From Sphingobacterium spiritivorum (GTDB lineage: Bacteria; Bacteroidota; Bacteroidia; Sphingobacteriales; Sphingobacteriaceae), in contig NZ_CP068082.1 of NCBI RefSeq assembly GCF_016724845.1, positions 1,178,001 through 1,242,000 on the forward strand: a stretch of 64,000 bases of DNA, in the 5' to 3' direction. Numbering within the stretch: position 1 is the first letter of the stretch; each line of letters begins with the position of its first letter. The position numbers and the translations under genes were made by a program. This document shows, in pieces, positions 35,845 through 44,857 of this stretch. Under the pieces are notes generated by a model. The model was not told where the DNA came from. It did not search any database and saw nothing but the letters and a program-made list of their open reading frames with translations.

Positions 35845-37266
35845 ATGGAAAGAATACGACTACCGATACTGCTGATCATGTGTATCTACACCGTTACACT
35901 GATTTCCTGTATCAAGGAAAAAACCATCATCGATGATACCCTGCCGGAAGCAGGTAATACCACAGAACTTACTTTTGCTGTCAGCATGCCCGGTCTGTCA
36001 CAGAATATCAGTACTTATGCCATCACTGAAAATGAAGAAAACAAGGTCAGCACCATAGATATACTCGTGTTTGAAATGAGTGGCGGTAATGAAAAGTATG
36101 CATACCGGGTAGCCGGAAGAAATATCAGACCATTGACAGCCAACAGCATCCGGTTTCAGGCAACCGTACAAACTGACAATACCAAAAAGTACCGACTTGT
36201 GGCCATTGCAAATGCAAGGGCAGCAGTCAATTCAAATTCAATTGATTATACTGTCGGAACTGCCAAAGCAAGTATACTAGATAAGCTGCTGATCAATAAG
36301 CCAGGGGTATGGAACACCACTTCCTCTGCAGACTACAGCCCCCTGCCTATGTGGGGAGAATCACTGCCAGATCTGAGCATCACCGGCAGCACAGGTACGA
36401 TCACACTGAATATGCTCAGAAGTCAGGCCAGAGTAGATGTTATCGTAGAGCCTACGCTGATCATGAGATTCCGGATGACAAGTGTCAGCATATACAACAG
36501 CAGTTCCAATGCAAGGATAGCACCGGTGGCCGCTAATCTGGATCCGTCGGGGCTGAAAGTAACCACTCCCTCCATACCTGCTTCTCTGCAAATCAACAGC
36601 ACTCCACTGGTCTATATCCCGGATCCTGTGAACCAGCCGTTTGAAACCGTAAATTCCATTCGGCAAATATACCTCTTTGAAAAAGCAAAGGCAGCATCTG
36701 CAGGAGCATCGGAAGCACTTTCGCTCATCATTGGAGGGCATTATGATGGCAGCAGCACAGAAACGTATTACAAAATTGAGCTTCTGTCAGCAACAGCCAC
36801 ACCTGCGCCACTGGATCTGCTCAGAAATCACCATTATATACTCAAAATTGTAGAAATAAGCGGAGAGGGCTATGCAACTAAAGAAGCAGCTCTTGCAGCC
36901 AGACCTTCTAATATGCAGACATCTGTACTGACACTGGACGGTGCCAACCAAAAGATTACCTATTTTGATGAACAGTATTACCTGAGTATGAACAACACAA
37001 ATGCGCTATTTGCTTCCAATATTGCAGCATCTGTAAATATAAATATACAGACAAATGCACCTGGATGGACACATACACCAAATGGAACTTGGTTTACGGC
37101 TACAAAGGAAACTGTAAGAATTCCGAATGGCTTTGGGGGCTATTCTGAGATACTCGATATGCTGGTTATCAAAGCACCCATTAATACCACAGGATTTATG
37201 AGACAAGGCTCAGTCACTGTCACAGCGGGTAAAATAAAAGTAGAAATAGATGTGAAACAGGAATAA
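35845..37266 (+). CDS. Accessory fimbrillin-like subunit, copy 1 (BACON-like C-terminus)
   Basis: 473 aa lipoprotein (LISC, lipid Cys near residue 20). The fimbrillin-like N-domain carries ISTYAITENEENKVSTIDILVFEMSG, KKYRLVAIANARAAVNS and SPLPMWGESLPDL, clearly related to the tip proteins. The last 110 residues (FDEQYYLSMNNTNALFASNIAASVNINIQTNAPGWTH...VTVTAGKIKVEIDVKQE) look like a BACON beta-sandwich. The first 200 codons are almost identical to copy 2; the rest diverges. It starts with ATG, whereas copy 2 starts with TTG. Probably a minor shaft or tip-proximal subunit. Confidence 0.85.
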   Translation: MERIRLPILLIMCIYTVTLISCIKEKTIIDDTLPEAGNTTELTFAVSMPGLSQNISTYAITENEENKVSTIDILVFEMSGGNEKYAYRVAGRNIRPLTANSIRFQATVQTDNTKKYRLVAIANARAAVNSNSIDYTVGTAKASILDKLLINKPGVWNTTSSADYSPLPMWGESLPDLSITGSTGTITLNMLRSQARVDVIVEPTLIMRFRMTSVSIYNSSSNARIAPVAANLDPSGLKVTTPSIPASLQINSTPLVYIPDPVNQPFETVNSIRQIYLFEKAKAASAGASEALSLIIGGHYDGSSTETYYKIELLSATATPAPLDLLRNHHYILKIVEISGEGYATKEAALAARPSNMQTSVLTLDGANQKITYFDEQYYLSMNNTNALFASNIAASVNINIQTNAPGWTHTPNGTWFTATKETVRIPNGFGGYSEILDMLVIKAPINTTGFMRQGSVTVTAGKIKVEIDVKQE

Positions 37267-37820
37267 AACTGAGTACTGTCAATATTAAGATTCGTATGTT
37301 CTATATATAAGAATCACATAGTCTAAGCTGCATCAACAGTAAGCCCGTATGTGGCAGGAGACAGACCTTCTTTAACAGGAGAAATACAGAAAAAGCACTG
37401 CGTCGTACTCTTAAAGTACGATGTAGTGCCGTATTTACAGCATATTATTACAGTGCTGATTTAAGACACTGAAAATTTTATAAAAACGGTAAAAAAAACA
37501 CAATACACCCTGTAAACAAGCCGTTTAAAAAAGAACTATTTTATTTACAATCTAATTCGTTTGAGCATTTTAAATAAACAGAACGGATGTCTGCTCCTTT
37601 TATGTAAAGGCTACCCGACTAAATATGTGAGCTGTTTTATTAGCGTCCAAATCCTTCACTTGTAGTGACAGCATATATGCTGTTTACTTGTCTGCATAAG
37701 TTTTCCATTCTGCTTCAACAAGCAAAAGCAACCTGCAAATCAGTTAAAAACAAAGTAAATCAATATCCGATAACAGCACATTTAGTAAAGATTGGACGAT
37801 ACTGTCAATTTTAAGATTAG
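37267..37820. other. Gene-free stretch after operon 1, with a strong hairpin
   Basis: Holds the hairpin gcactgcgtcgtact (37395-37409) / agtacgatgtagtgc (37415-37429) with two G-T pairs, enclosed by aaatac/gtattt. It has no T-run, so it may be an RNA stabiliser or terminator of operon 1. The rest is AT-rich with no credible ORF. Confidence 0.6.
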
Positions 37821-37868
37821 CCGGAATAACTCTCCACTTATTCATTACAGACATTTGTATCGTAACAG
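37821..37868 (+). promoter_or_regulatory. Conserved upstream element of fimbrial tip gene 2
   Basis: ccggaataac...cttattcattacagacatttgtatcg matches the element of tip gene 4. The half-sites gaata (37824-37828) and tattc (37839-37843) form a dyad. The outer inverted repeats found in the other copies are missing here. About 150 nt before the ATG. Confidence 0.5.
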
Positions 37869-38000
37869 TAAGGGAATATGTACATCAGGGAATATAAATA
37901 GTTCAACATGTACAAATATACTTTACAGATTAACACAAAAAACGGATAAGTTGCTATGCTACTATAGAATTACTGCTTAGTTGCACACTACAATGATCAG

Positions 38001-39833
38001 ATGAAACAAAGATTTTTTTTAACCATCTACCTGCTGTTACTTATTTCACTCGCAGGCTGTAAAAAGATTGATAGTATTGGAGAAGAGACTAAGCCAAATG
38101 AGCAGGAAGTTACACTGCGTCTGCTCATGCCGCAACAGAATAGTACAGTCAGTACTTATGCGATCAGCGAAGTCGGTCAGAACAGTATCCACCACCTGGA
38201 TGTACTGGCTTTTCGTATAGCCGATGACGGAAAGGAATATTATGCCTATCACAAGAAAGCCGTATTGCTACGCCCTAATCAGGGGGCTACAACACTAGAC
38301 TTCCATGTGGACCTGCTCAAGAGTAAAGACAAGTTTCGTTTTGTGCTCATTGCCAATGCGGCAACCCAACTGCAGACCGCCCTTAACGGTCTGCCCGCCA
38401 ACACAGAGAAGGAAACAGTGATGAGTCGTATAACGTATGGGATCACGACCAAATGGAATGCCGGCAGTTCAGGTAATTTTACCCCTCTGCCCATGTGGGG
38501 GGAGAGCGAAACAATAGACGGCATCAACAACAACACACAGAAATTCAGCGTCAACATGCTCAGAAGTCTGGCTGCCATAGATGTGCAGGTGACTGCTAAT
38601 GATTTTGTGATGACACAGGTGTACGTATACAATATGTCCGGTAAAGGTCGCATAGCACCTCTTCCGGGTAACTATGATGCTAATGAGTATGAGGTAAAGG
38701 CTCCCAGCATACCTGCAGGTACCAACAGGCTGACCGCTCAGGAATACGTATCGGGAACGAAGGGTCTGGCCGGTGAAATCTTTCTTTTCGAAAGTGCTGC
38801 ACCAGGCAATACTGGTGATAGTAATGCCACAGGTCTGGTCATAGCAGGCAAGTATGCCGGCAGTACTGTTGTGACCTATTATCGTGTGGAACTGACGGAT
38901 GATCAGCAAAAGTTGTTGCCTGTACTGCGCAACCACCGATACGTCATTGACATTACTAAAGTACATGCCGCAGGTTATAATTCAGCTGCAGCGGCCTGGG
39001 CCAGTAAACCTGTAAATATGACAGCCACCGTAACAGCCTGGAATGAAATCCCAGGGGCGGACAGCAATATGCCTCTACAATACCTGAAGGTGGATGTAGC
39101 AAAAGTCGGAATAAGCGGATTGCAGGGGGAAACGACTTTTACCATATGGACCAATGCACCTACATCTGCTGTAAATCTGACCCTGCCATTGTGGTTAGTG
39201 AATCTGGGAAGTAATAGGGTCGGTAACAAAATTACTTACAAGTTTTTTGTTGCTCAAAACAACAGTACAACAACAGTTCGGTCAGGAAATATCAATGTAA
39301 AGGTTGGCAGACTTACCGGCACGGTAGATGTAAAACAAGGGGCCAGACCTATCGATCTGGGGCCAGATTACGGCTTTTATGTATTTGCTAACGATTTGCT
39401 GTATGCAGCATTTTGGTTTCGGGTTGCAAATGTACAGGACGGAAATGTTTCAGCATTAGACGCTTCCTTAACACAGAAAGAGGGTGAGCCCTATCCTGAA
39501 AGTTGCGTAGCGAACCTCGGGCCAGGTGCCAGACTGCCTACTATACAAGAACTCAGACAACTGATGCCAACCGACCACAACGCACGTCTGGCAGTAAATC
39601 AGGCTATTTCAGCTCAAAAAGGTACTGGCCTCATATATTTTCAAACGTCAGGGGCAGGATCGCTTACAGACCCGTATCTGTCCTCTTCCTCTGCTACTGT
39701 GCTTGACCCTACTTCAAGTAACACTGTATTTTTAATGATCAGATCCAATTTAGGTGCAGCATATGATACAGACCGAAAATTTCCTCTTCAGGGTTATGGC
39801 AATAATAAGGCCCGCTGCGTAATTTCAAAATAA
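38001..39833 (+). CDS. Fimbrial tip adhesin 2
   Basis: 610 aa lipoprotein (LAGC, lipid Cys 20). Same layout as tip 1: VSTYAIS, LDVLAFRIADDGKEYYAYHKKAV, FTPLPMWGES and NMLRSLAAIDVQV in the fimbrillin N-domain. The middle domain (TTFTIWTNAPTSAVNLTLPLWLV, LTGTVDVKQGARPIDLG) is BACON-like. The C-terminus has PYPESCVANLGPGARLPTIQEL and ends ARCVISK. The C-terminal half is closer to tip 3 than to tip 1. It heads operon 2, with the stalk copy 29 nt downstream. Confidence 0.85.
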   Translation: MKQRFFLTIYLLLLISLAGCKKIDSIGEETKPNEQEVTLRLLMPQQNSTVSTYAISEVGQNSIHHLDVLAFRIADDGKEYYAYHKKAVLLRPNQGATTLDFHVDLLKSKDKFRFVLIANAATQLQTALNGLPANTEKETVMSRITYGITTKWNAGSSGNFTPLPMWGESETIDGINNNTQKFSVNMLRSLAAIDVQVTANDFVMTQVYVYNMSGKGRIAPLPGNYDANEYEVKAPSIPAGTNRLTAQEYVSGTKGLAGEIFLFESAAPGNTGDSNATGLVIAGKYAGSTVVTYYRVELTDDQQKLLPVLRNHRYVIDITKVHAAGYNSAAAAWASKPVNMTATVTAWNEIPGADSNMPLQYLKVDVAKVGISGLQGETTFTIWTNAPTSAVNLTLPLWLVNLGSNRVGNKITYKFFVAQNNSTTTVRSGNINVKVGRLTGTVDVKQGARPIDLGPDYGFYVFANDLLYAAFWFRVANVQDGNVSALDASLTQKEGEPYPESCVANLGPGARLPTIQELRQLMPTDHNARLAVNQAISAQKGTGLIYFQTSGAGSLTDPYLSSSSATVLDPTSSNTVFLMIRSNLGAAYDTDRKFPLQGYGNNKARCVISK

Positions 39834-39862
39834 ACCATATAAAAAAAGCCAAAAAAAAACAC

Positions 39863-41281
39863 ATGAATAATAAATTAACAACAAAAAGAATGAGTATGAA
39901 AAAGTATGCACTTATTGCACTTGCAGGGCTGACCCTTGCAGCATGTAAAAAACAGGGTGGGGAAATCCCTACCGTCAACCCGGAGGAGGGCAAAGATGCC
40001 AGCCTGAGCCTGAGCATTACCTCAGCTGCCAATATCGGCACCTATGCATCTACGGTAGGAAGTGATAACGGTACCGATAACGAAAAAAAAGTCAATACTG
40101 TGGATGTATTCCTGTACAGTGAAGAAGGAAGCCTCACCCCGGCCGGATACGAAAGATTTAGCGGAACAGATGCCAACCTCTCTACCCCAAAAAAAATCAA
40201 AACAAAGACCGGTAGAAAAAGAATATATATAGGTATCAACCTTCCTCAGTCGCTGGTCGATCTGCTAAAGGCCGGTTACTCCGCTATGGAGAATCCTCAG
40301 CCCGTTAATATGGAACAACTGGCAACGCCTAATGACGGTGTCATGATGTTCAGTCAGTCCGTAACCTCTCTGGATATCAAAGAAGGTGATGATCCGGACA
40401 ACAAGGTCACCATCCCGGTAGCACGTCTGCTGTCAAAAGCTGGTGTATTGCAAGGCAGCAACCTGTCCCTCACTGATATACAGGGCGGAACAGTATCCGA
40501 TATGCAGTATACCCTGGCACAACGTAACAGGAAGATCGTTGTGGGACAGCTATACGACTTCAAAGATGCAAACTGGGCTTATATTAATCCATTTGTTTCG
40601 GGTACCAGTGGTGCTTTAACAGCTGAATATCAAGCTAACTTCACAGCCGTACTCAGCACAGACTATAAGGCTGTAGACGCAAGTAATACAGCCAATAATG
40701 CGCTCAAGACCGTATACATACCGGAGAATACAGCCGAAAACCCTGCTCCGACACAAGTCACCTATATACAGGTAAGAGCTAAATTCACCCCGACAAAACT
40801 GGAAGACGGAGCAACACCAAATGCTGACGGTACCTTCCATGTCGTATTCGGACAGAAAGGCACAAATAATTCGCTGCATCAGTTGTACTTCGCAGATAAA
40901 ACAAAAGCAGATGCCGAAGCCGCTGACAAGAAATACAACGACGGAACTAAACAAAGAGCTGTTGTCCTCACCTATAACCAGGGCTACTGCTACTTCCGTC
41001 TGTATCTCAATGAAGATAAGGTGGCCGGAGCAACCAAACTGGGCATACTTCGTAATACATTCTTCAAGGCGCAGATTACAAAAATCAAAGGACTCGGTAC
41101 ACCAATCGAAGGACAGATACCGGGAACTCCGGGAACTCCGGGTAATCCGGGGGGTGGCGTAACACCTCCAAACCCTGTAGATCCTACACAACCGGTTAAT
41201 CCGGGTAACCTGGACGCTAATATTCAGGCAACCATCACCATCACACCATGGACGCTGATCACCAGTGAACATGAAATATAA
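39863..41281 (+). CDS. Mfa1-type major fimbrial (stalk) subunit, copy 2
   Basis: 472 aa, same start context, lipobox, IGTYASTVG motif, Pro/Gly linker and final strand as copy 1. Differences are scattered and clustered in the surface-like middle (for example SLVDLLKAGYSAMENPQPVNMEQ versus SLVNMLKAGYSAMENPYDVNMAQ, and AQRNRK versus AQCNKK, which removes a Cys). Such clustering fits diversifying change or patchwork gene conversion after duplication. It should polymerise into a second stalk or a mixed one. Confidence 0.9.
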   Translation: MNNKLTTKRMSMKKYALIALAGLTLAACKKQGGEIPTVNPEEGKDASLSLSITSAANIGTYASTVGSDNGTDNEKKVNTVDVFLYSEEGSLTPAGYERFSGTDANLSTPKKIKTKTGRKRIYIGINLPQSLVDLLKAGYSAMENPQPVNMEQLATPNDGVMMFSQSVTSLDIKEGDDPDNKVTIPVARLLSKAGVLQGSNLSLTDIQGGTVSDMQYTLAQRNRKIVVGQLYDFKDANWAYINPFVSGTSGALTAEYQANFTAVLSTDYKAVDASNTANNALKTVYIPENTAENPAPTQVTYIQVRAKFTPTKLEDGATPNADGTFHVVFGQKGTNNSLHQLYFADKTKADAEAADKKYNDGTKQRAVVLTYNQGYCYFRLYLNEDKVAGATKLGILRNTFFKAQITKIKGLGTPIEGQIPGTPGTPGNPGGGVTPPNPVDPTQPVNPGNLDANIQATITITPWTLITSEHEI

Positions 41282-41302
41282 GGGGAAACCCTCCGGAATA
41301 CC

Positions 41303-41335
41303 ACAAAGGGGAGGAAAAAACTCCCTCCCCTTTGT
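41303..41335 (+). terminator. Intercistronic hairpin between stalk and anchor genes, copy 2
   Basis: Same 11-bp stem as at 34713-34745 (acaaaggggag / ctcccctttgt), conserved in the duplicated operon. Confidence 0.6.
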
Positions 41336-41365
41336 TATTAAAAAAAATACTATTCCGTAAAACAA

Positions 41366-42331
41366 ATGAACAAGAATATGCAACCTGACAGCATGATACA
41401 GACGGAAATGATAAAACGATATCTCAAACGCATATACATACAGCTCCTGATGATCGCCATGCTGGTGGCCATAAACGGATGTATAAAGGATGATCTCACA
41501 CGATACACATTTGATGTGACGCTCAGCTTTACTGACAGAGCCGGAAGTTGTCCCGACAAAATCGTATATACAGGTACAACAGCGATGACCGTATATGCAT
41601 TTGACGAAAAAGGATATTTTGCAGAAAAAATATCCCAAAAGGATATAGATTTCGCTCCCGAAAGCACTATGAAGATAACCCTCCCGCAGGGAAACTACAC
41701 CCTCATTGCATGGGCAGGAACAGCACAGGGACAGTTTGAAGACAGGCTGCTCATAAAAGGAGAAACACATATCGATGAACTGGACATGCCTACATTCACA
41801 CGCAGCAGCGGATTAAGAGCAATGCCCGATCAGGTACTCTTTCAGGGAGTATTAAAAAATATAAACGCCGAAACTGCAGCATATGCCCCGGCTCAACGCA
41901 TTGACCTGAGAAATATAACCAAACCACTCAATGTATCGCTTGAAAAATACGATGCACAAAAAAATTACCAGATCAGGATCAGTCACAATGCCGCACTATG
42001 CCAGTTCCAGACGGCTGAACTCCGGGACGCAGGAGATCACTATACAGTCACACAGCTGCAGGAACAAAAAGAAACCGCAACATACACCGCACAGACGGCA
42101 CTCCTGTGGAGACTCGAAGACCGAAATCCGACCATTACCATAAGAGATATGGAAACAGGTGCGGATATATTCAGTGCAAGTGTAAAAGAACTGCTGGAAA
42201 AACTACCGCAGCTCAACCTCAACTGTGAGCCTGCTGTAGATATAAAGATCATCAGAAAATTCCCAACTCAGGTAGGGATCACAGTCATCATCAACGGATG
42301 GATACTGGTCGAATCGGAAGGTTCGGTATAA
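41366..42331 (+). CDS. FimB/Mfa2-type fimbrial anchor lipoprotein, copy 2
   Basis: 321 aa; the protein appears identical to the copy at 34776 and I saw no nucleotide difference in the gene. Identity of the anchor while both neighbours vary points to a very recent duplication or continuing gene conversion. Same lipobox INGC and same alternative start (ATG at 41408). Confidence 0.9.
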   Translation: MNKNMQPDSMIQTEMIKRYLKRIYIQLLMIAMLVAINGCIKDDLTRYTFDVTLSFTDRAGSCPDKIVYTGTTAMTVYAFDEKGYFAEKISQKDIDFAPESTMKITLPQGNYTLIAWAGTAQGQFEDRLLIKGETHIDELDMPTFTRSSGLRAMPDQVLFQGVLKNINAETAAYAPAQRIDLRNITKPLNVSLEKYDAQKNYQIRISHNAALCQFQTAELRDAGDHYTVTQLQEQKETATYTAQTALLWRLEDRNPTITIRDMETGADIFSASVKELLEKLPQLNLNCEPAVDIKIIRKFPTQVGITVIINGWILVESEGSV

Positions 42332-42435
42332 AACAGAAATAAACCACAGCAATAGCAGATCAAAAAGGCTGAATAGCTGTGTCAGCATAAGCCTGAAGAA
42401 AAAAACAGGCAATAAACACTATAACACAAATAAAG

Positions 42436-43848
42436 TTGAAAAGAATACGACTACCGATACTGCTGATCATGTGTATCTACACCGTTACACTGATTTCCTG
42501 TATCAAGGAAAAAACCATCATCGATGATACCCTGCCGGAAGCAGGTAATACCACAGAAGTTACTTTTGCAGTCTCAATGCCCGGTCTGTCACAGAATATC
42601 AGTACTTATGCCATCACTGATAACGAAGAAAACAAGGTCAGCACCATAGACGTACTCGTGTTTGAAATGAGTGGCGGTAATGAAAAGTATGCATACCGGG
42701 TAGCCGGAAGAAATATCAGACCATTGACAGCCAACAGCATCCGGTTTCAGGCAACCGTACAAACTGACAATACCAAAAAGTACCGACTTGTGGCCATTGC
42801 AAATGCAAGGGCAGCAGTCAATTCAAATTCAATTGATTATACTGTCGGAACTGCCAAAGCAAGTATACTAGATAAGCTGCTGATCGATAAGCCAGGGGTA
42901 TGGAACACCACTTCCTCTGCAGACTACAGCCCCCTGCCTATGTGGGGAGAATCACTGCCAGATCTGAGCATCACCGGCAGCACAGGTACGATCGCACTGA
43001 ATATGCTCAGAAGTCAGGCCAGAGTAGATGTAAAAGTTGAACCTACTTTAGCACCAGTATTTAGAATGACCAGCATCAGTGTATATAACAGCAATGCTAA
43101 CGGAAGGATAGCTCCTGAAGCCAGTAGATATAATGTTGGCGAGAAAAAAGTTACATCTCCGTCTATTCCTACTACTTTGCAAACCAACAGCACTCCACTG
43201 GTCTATAATATTTCCAATCCGCTGAAGTCTGAGCAAGAAATCTACCTTTTTGAAAAGGCTGCAGCATCCGCAGGCGTGTCGGGAGCTCTTTCGCTCATTA
43301 TTGGCGGGCATTATGACGGTAGCAGCACAGAAACGTATTACAAACTTGAGTTTCTGTCAGCAGCAGCAACACCCGTACCGCTCGCCGTGTTGCGTAATCA
43401 CAAATACGTGTTCAACATCAAGGAGGTAAGCGGAGAAGGATATCTAACTAAAGCAGCAGCCTTATCCGGGAAGCCTTCTAATATACAAGGTTCGGTTGTA
43501 ACCATAAATCTGGGTGATATGCCTGTCATATATTTTGATGAACACTACTATCTGGCAATGCAGACAGATCTGGTTAATTTCATGACTAGTCAAGGCACAG
43601 GCCAATTTTATAAAATAAAAACAGATTTTCCGGGTGGCTGGACGTGGGAAAGTGATCAGCCTTCCTGGCTTAGTATGAATCCCCATATTAATGGGGGTAA
43701 TGAGGGGGCTAATATTATCGTTGGCCTTCTTCCTGGTATTGGTGACAATCCCAGACACGGAATCCTCACCATTACGGCCGGCAAGATCAGGGCCAGAATA
43801 AAGGTATATCAGGGATATGGTACAAATCCGCTGCCGGATATACCCTGA
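42436..43848 (+). CDS. Accessory fimbrillin-like subunit, copy 2 (TTG start)
   Basis: 470 aa. The frame opens with TTG-AAA-AGA where copy 1 has ATG-GAA-AGA; the next in-frame ATG (codon 12) would destroy the signal peptide, so TTG is the best start. N-domain as in copy 1 (ISTYAITDNEENKVSTIDVLVFEMSG). From about residue 200 the sequence diverges (VKVEPTLAPVFRMTSISVYNSNANGRIAPEA). The BACON-like end (FPGGWTWESDQPSWLSMNPHING...ILTITAGKIRARIKVYQG) is different. Expression may be lower than that of copy 1 because of the start codon. A terminator follows at 43863. Confidence 0.83.
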   Translation: MKRIRLPILLIMCIYTVTLISCIKEKTIIDDTLPEAGNTTEVTFAVSMPGLSQNISTYAITDNEENKVSTIDVLVFEMSGGNEKYAYRVAGRNIRPLTANSIRFQATVQTDNTKKYRLVAIANARAAVNSNSIDYTVGTAKASILDKLLIDKPGVWNTTSSADYSPLPMWGESLPDLSITGSTGTIALNMLRSQARVDVKVEPTLAPVFRMTSISVYNSNANGRIAPEASRYNVGEKKVTSPSIPTTLQTNSTPLVYNISNPLKSEQEIYLFEKAAASAGVSGALSLIIGGHYDGSSTETYYKLEFLSAAATPVPLAVLRNHKYVFNIKEVSGEGYLTKAAALSGKPSNIQGSVVTINLGDMPVIYFDEHYYLAMQTDLVNFMTSQGTGQFYKIKTDFPGGWTWESDQPSWLSMNPHINGGNEGANIIVGLLPGIGDNPRHGILTITAGKIRARIKVYQGYGTNPLPDIP

Positions 43849-43862
43849 TAAGGCGGATTTAT

Positions 43863-43897
43863 AAAAACACCTTACTTAATTCGGTAAGGTGTTTTTA
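43863..43897 (+). terminator. Terminator of fimbrial operon 2
   Basis: Stem aaaaacaccttac (43863-43875) / gtaaggtgttttt (43884-43896), ending in a T-run, 15 nt after the stop. Confidence 0.85.
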
Positions 43898-43945
43898 TTT
43901 TCCTCTCTTCCTGGAAGTAAACCTGAATTCTTCTACAATACCTCT

Positions 43946-43992
43946 TTTCTCTCCTTTTCAAGGAGAGATCCCGGTAAACAGGGAGAGAGGTT
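43946..43992. repeat. Interspersed double-hairpin repeat, copy C
   Basis: First hairpin tctctcctt/aaggagaga (43948-43956 / 43960-43968); second part gatcccggtaaacagggaga with a weak stem. Lies 50 nt after the terminator of fimbrial operon 2. Confidence 0.75.
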
Positions 43993-44081
43993 AAGCAGAA
44001 AACAATTTCGCGGAGACGCCAACTGACACAACTACTGCTGAAGTTTTCCTTAGAAAACAAACCCTGCCACTTTACTAAACA

Positions 44082-44132
44082 CCTTCTCTCTCTCCTTCCT
44101 AAGGAGAGAGAAGGTAAACAGGGAGAGAGGTT
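44082..44132. repeat. Interspersed double-hairpin repeat, copy D
   Basis: ccttctctctctcctt paired with aaggagagagaagg, then gtaaacagggagagaggttaa. Copies C and D are only 90 nt apart. Confidence 0.75.
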
Positions 44133-44525
44133 AATGATTAAAAGTTGGAAGCGACGCCAGCTAATGCAACGGGCTTTATCTGGTATGTTGTCACAACTTT
44201 TGGAATACTCTTATCCAATCATACTACCTTCATTTTTTCGGGTAAAGGATGATATTTCCCGGACGGTCCATCAGGGAAGACAGAGTTTAATCATATTTTA
44301 TATACAGCTAAACATCCGGATTTGCTAAAGTACTTCATTATCATGATCACCTGAAGGGTATCTTCTCCTGTATAAAATGAAAAAGCATAAAGATCGGTTT
44401 TGCTTACAAACAAATACTTTCGAACAATAACCATAGTCAATACAAATTATATAAACCTGCAGATACAGGTAAAATCTTGAATAACCTACAATCACACTAT
44501 CATATTGTCGCATCTGCAGTTACAG
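44133..44525. repeat. Intergenic module upstream of tip cassette 3
   Basis: Starts with tgattaaaagttggaagcga and continues with stretches matching 46800-47160 (for example cgccagctaatgcaacgggc and tcatactaccttcatttttt). It is a duplicated non-coding module lying between a hairpin repeat and the tip promoter. No ORF in it is convincing. Confidence 0.7.
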
Positions 44526-44634
44526 CACACCTATATATTGTAAACAGCTTTTTTTAGCAATTTTACAATCGTAAACCTGCCCTGAAAGAACTTCATCTGA
44601 CAAAAAATGTCCGGATTGCTTACCTTTTTGTTAA

Positions 44635-44724
44635 AATACACTTTATTGTCTGTATACAAATCAGACGGAATAGTAAATCACTCTATTCCTTAGCAATATT
44701 GTATCGAGAAAAATAAAGTGTATT
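44635..44724 (+). promoter_or_regulatory. Conserved upstream element of tip gene 3 with 13-bp inverted repeats
   Basis: Perfect outer inverted repeat aatacactttatt (44635-44647) / aataaagtgtatt (44712-44724), 90 bp end to end. Inside is the dyad ggaatag (44667-44673) / ctattcc (44683-44689). About 135 nt before the ATG. The same arrangement is found before tip gene 4. Candidate operator pair or invertible segment. Confidence 0.6.
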
Positions 44725-44857
44725 AACTATATGCATTTTACATTAACAAAACAGCACAAAACCGACTTTTTAACTTAAGACTACTTTCCGAATATGGAAG
44801 AGCAGATCAATAGTTCTAAAATATTTTTACAAAGTAGCATATAATTATTAACGAATT

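Larger units (their letters stand above)
33240..36440 (+). repeat. Tandem duplication, copy 1 (stalk, anchor, 5' part of accessory gene)
   Basis: About 3.2 kb nearly identical to 39831-43031, offset 6590-6591. It begins at the stop codon of tip gene 1 and ends inside the accessory gene at agagtagatgt. The anchor gene appears identical in both copies; the stalk gene differs at scattered sites. Confidence 0.92.
39831..43031 (+). repeat. Tandem duplication, copy 2
   Basis: Partner of 33240-36440. It starts at the stop codon of tip gene 2 and ends in the accessory gene. Small length differences lie in A-runs before the stalk and accessory genes. Confidence 0.92.

Noticed and set aside
40616..41770. 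384-codon minus-strand open frame (and its shorter relative at 34515-35180)
   Set aside because: Antisense to the well-supported stalk and anchor genes; Cys/Tyr/Phe-rich shadow composition, present only because the sense genes are conserved.
43946..44132. Closely spaced repeats as a CRISPR array
   Set aside because: Only two imperfect hairpin elements, no regular spacers and no cas genes.
44635..44724. Inverted repeats as a proven invertible promoter
   Set aside because: Inner segment has one orientation in all copies, no recombinase gene in the window; kept only as one hypothesis.
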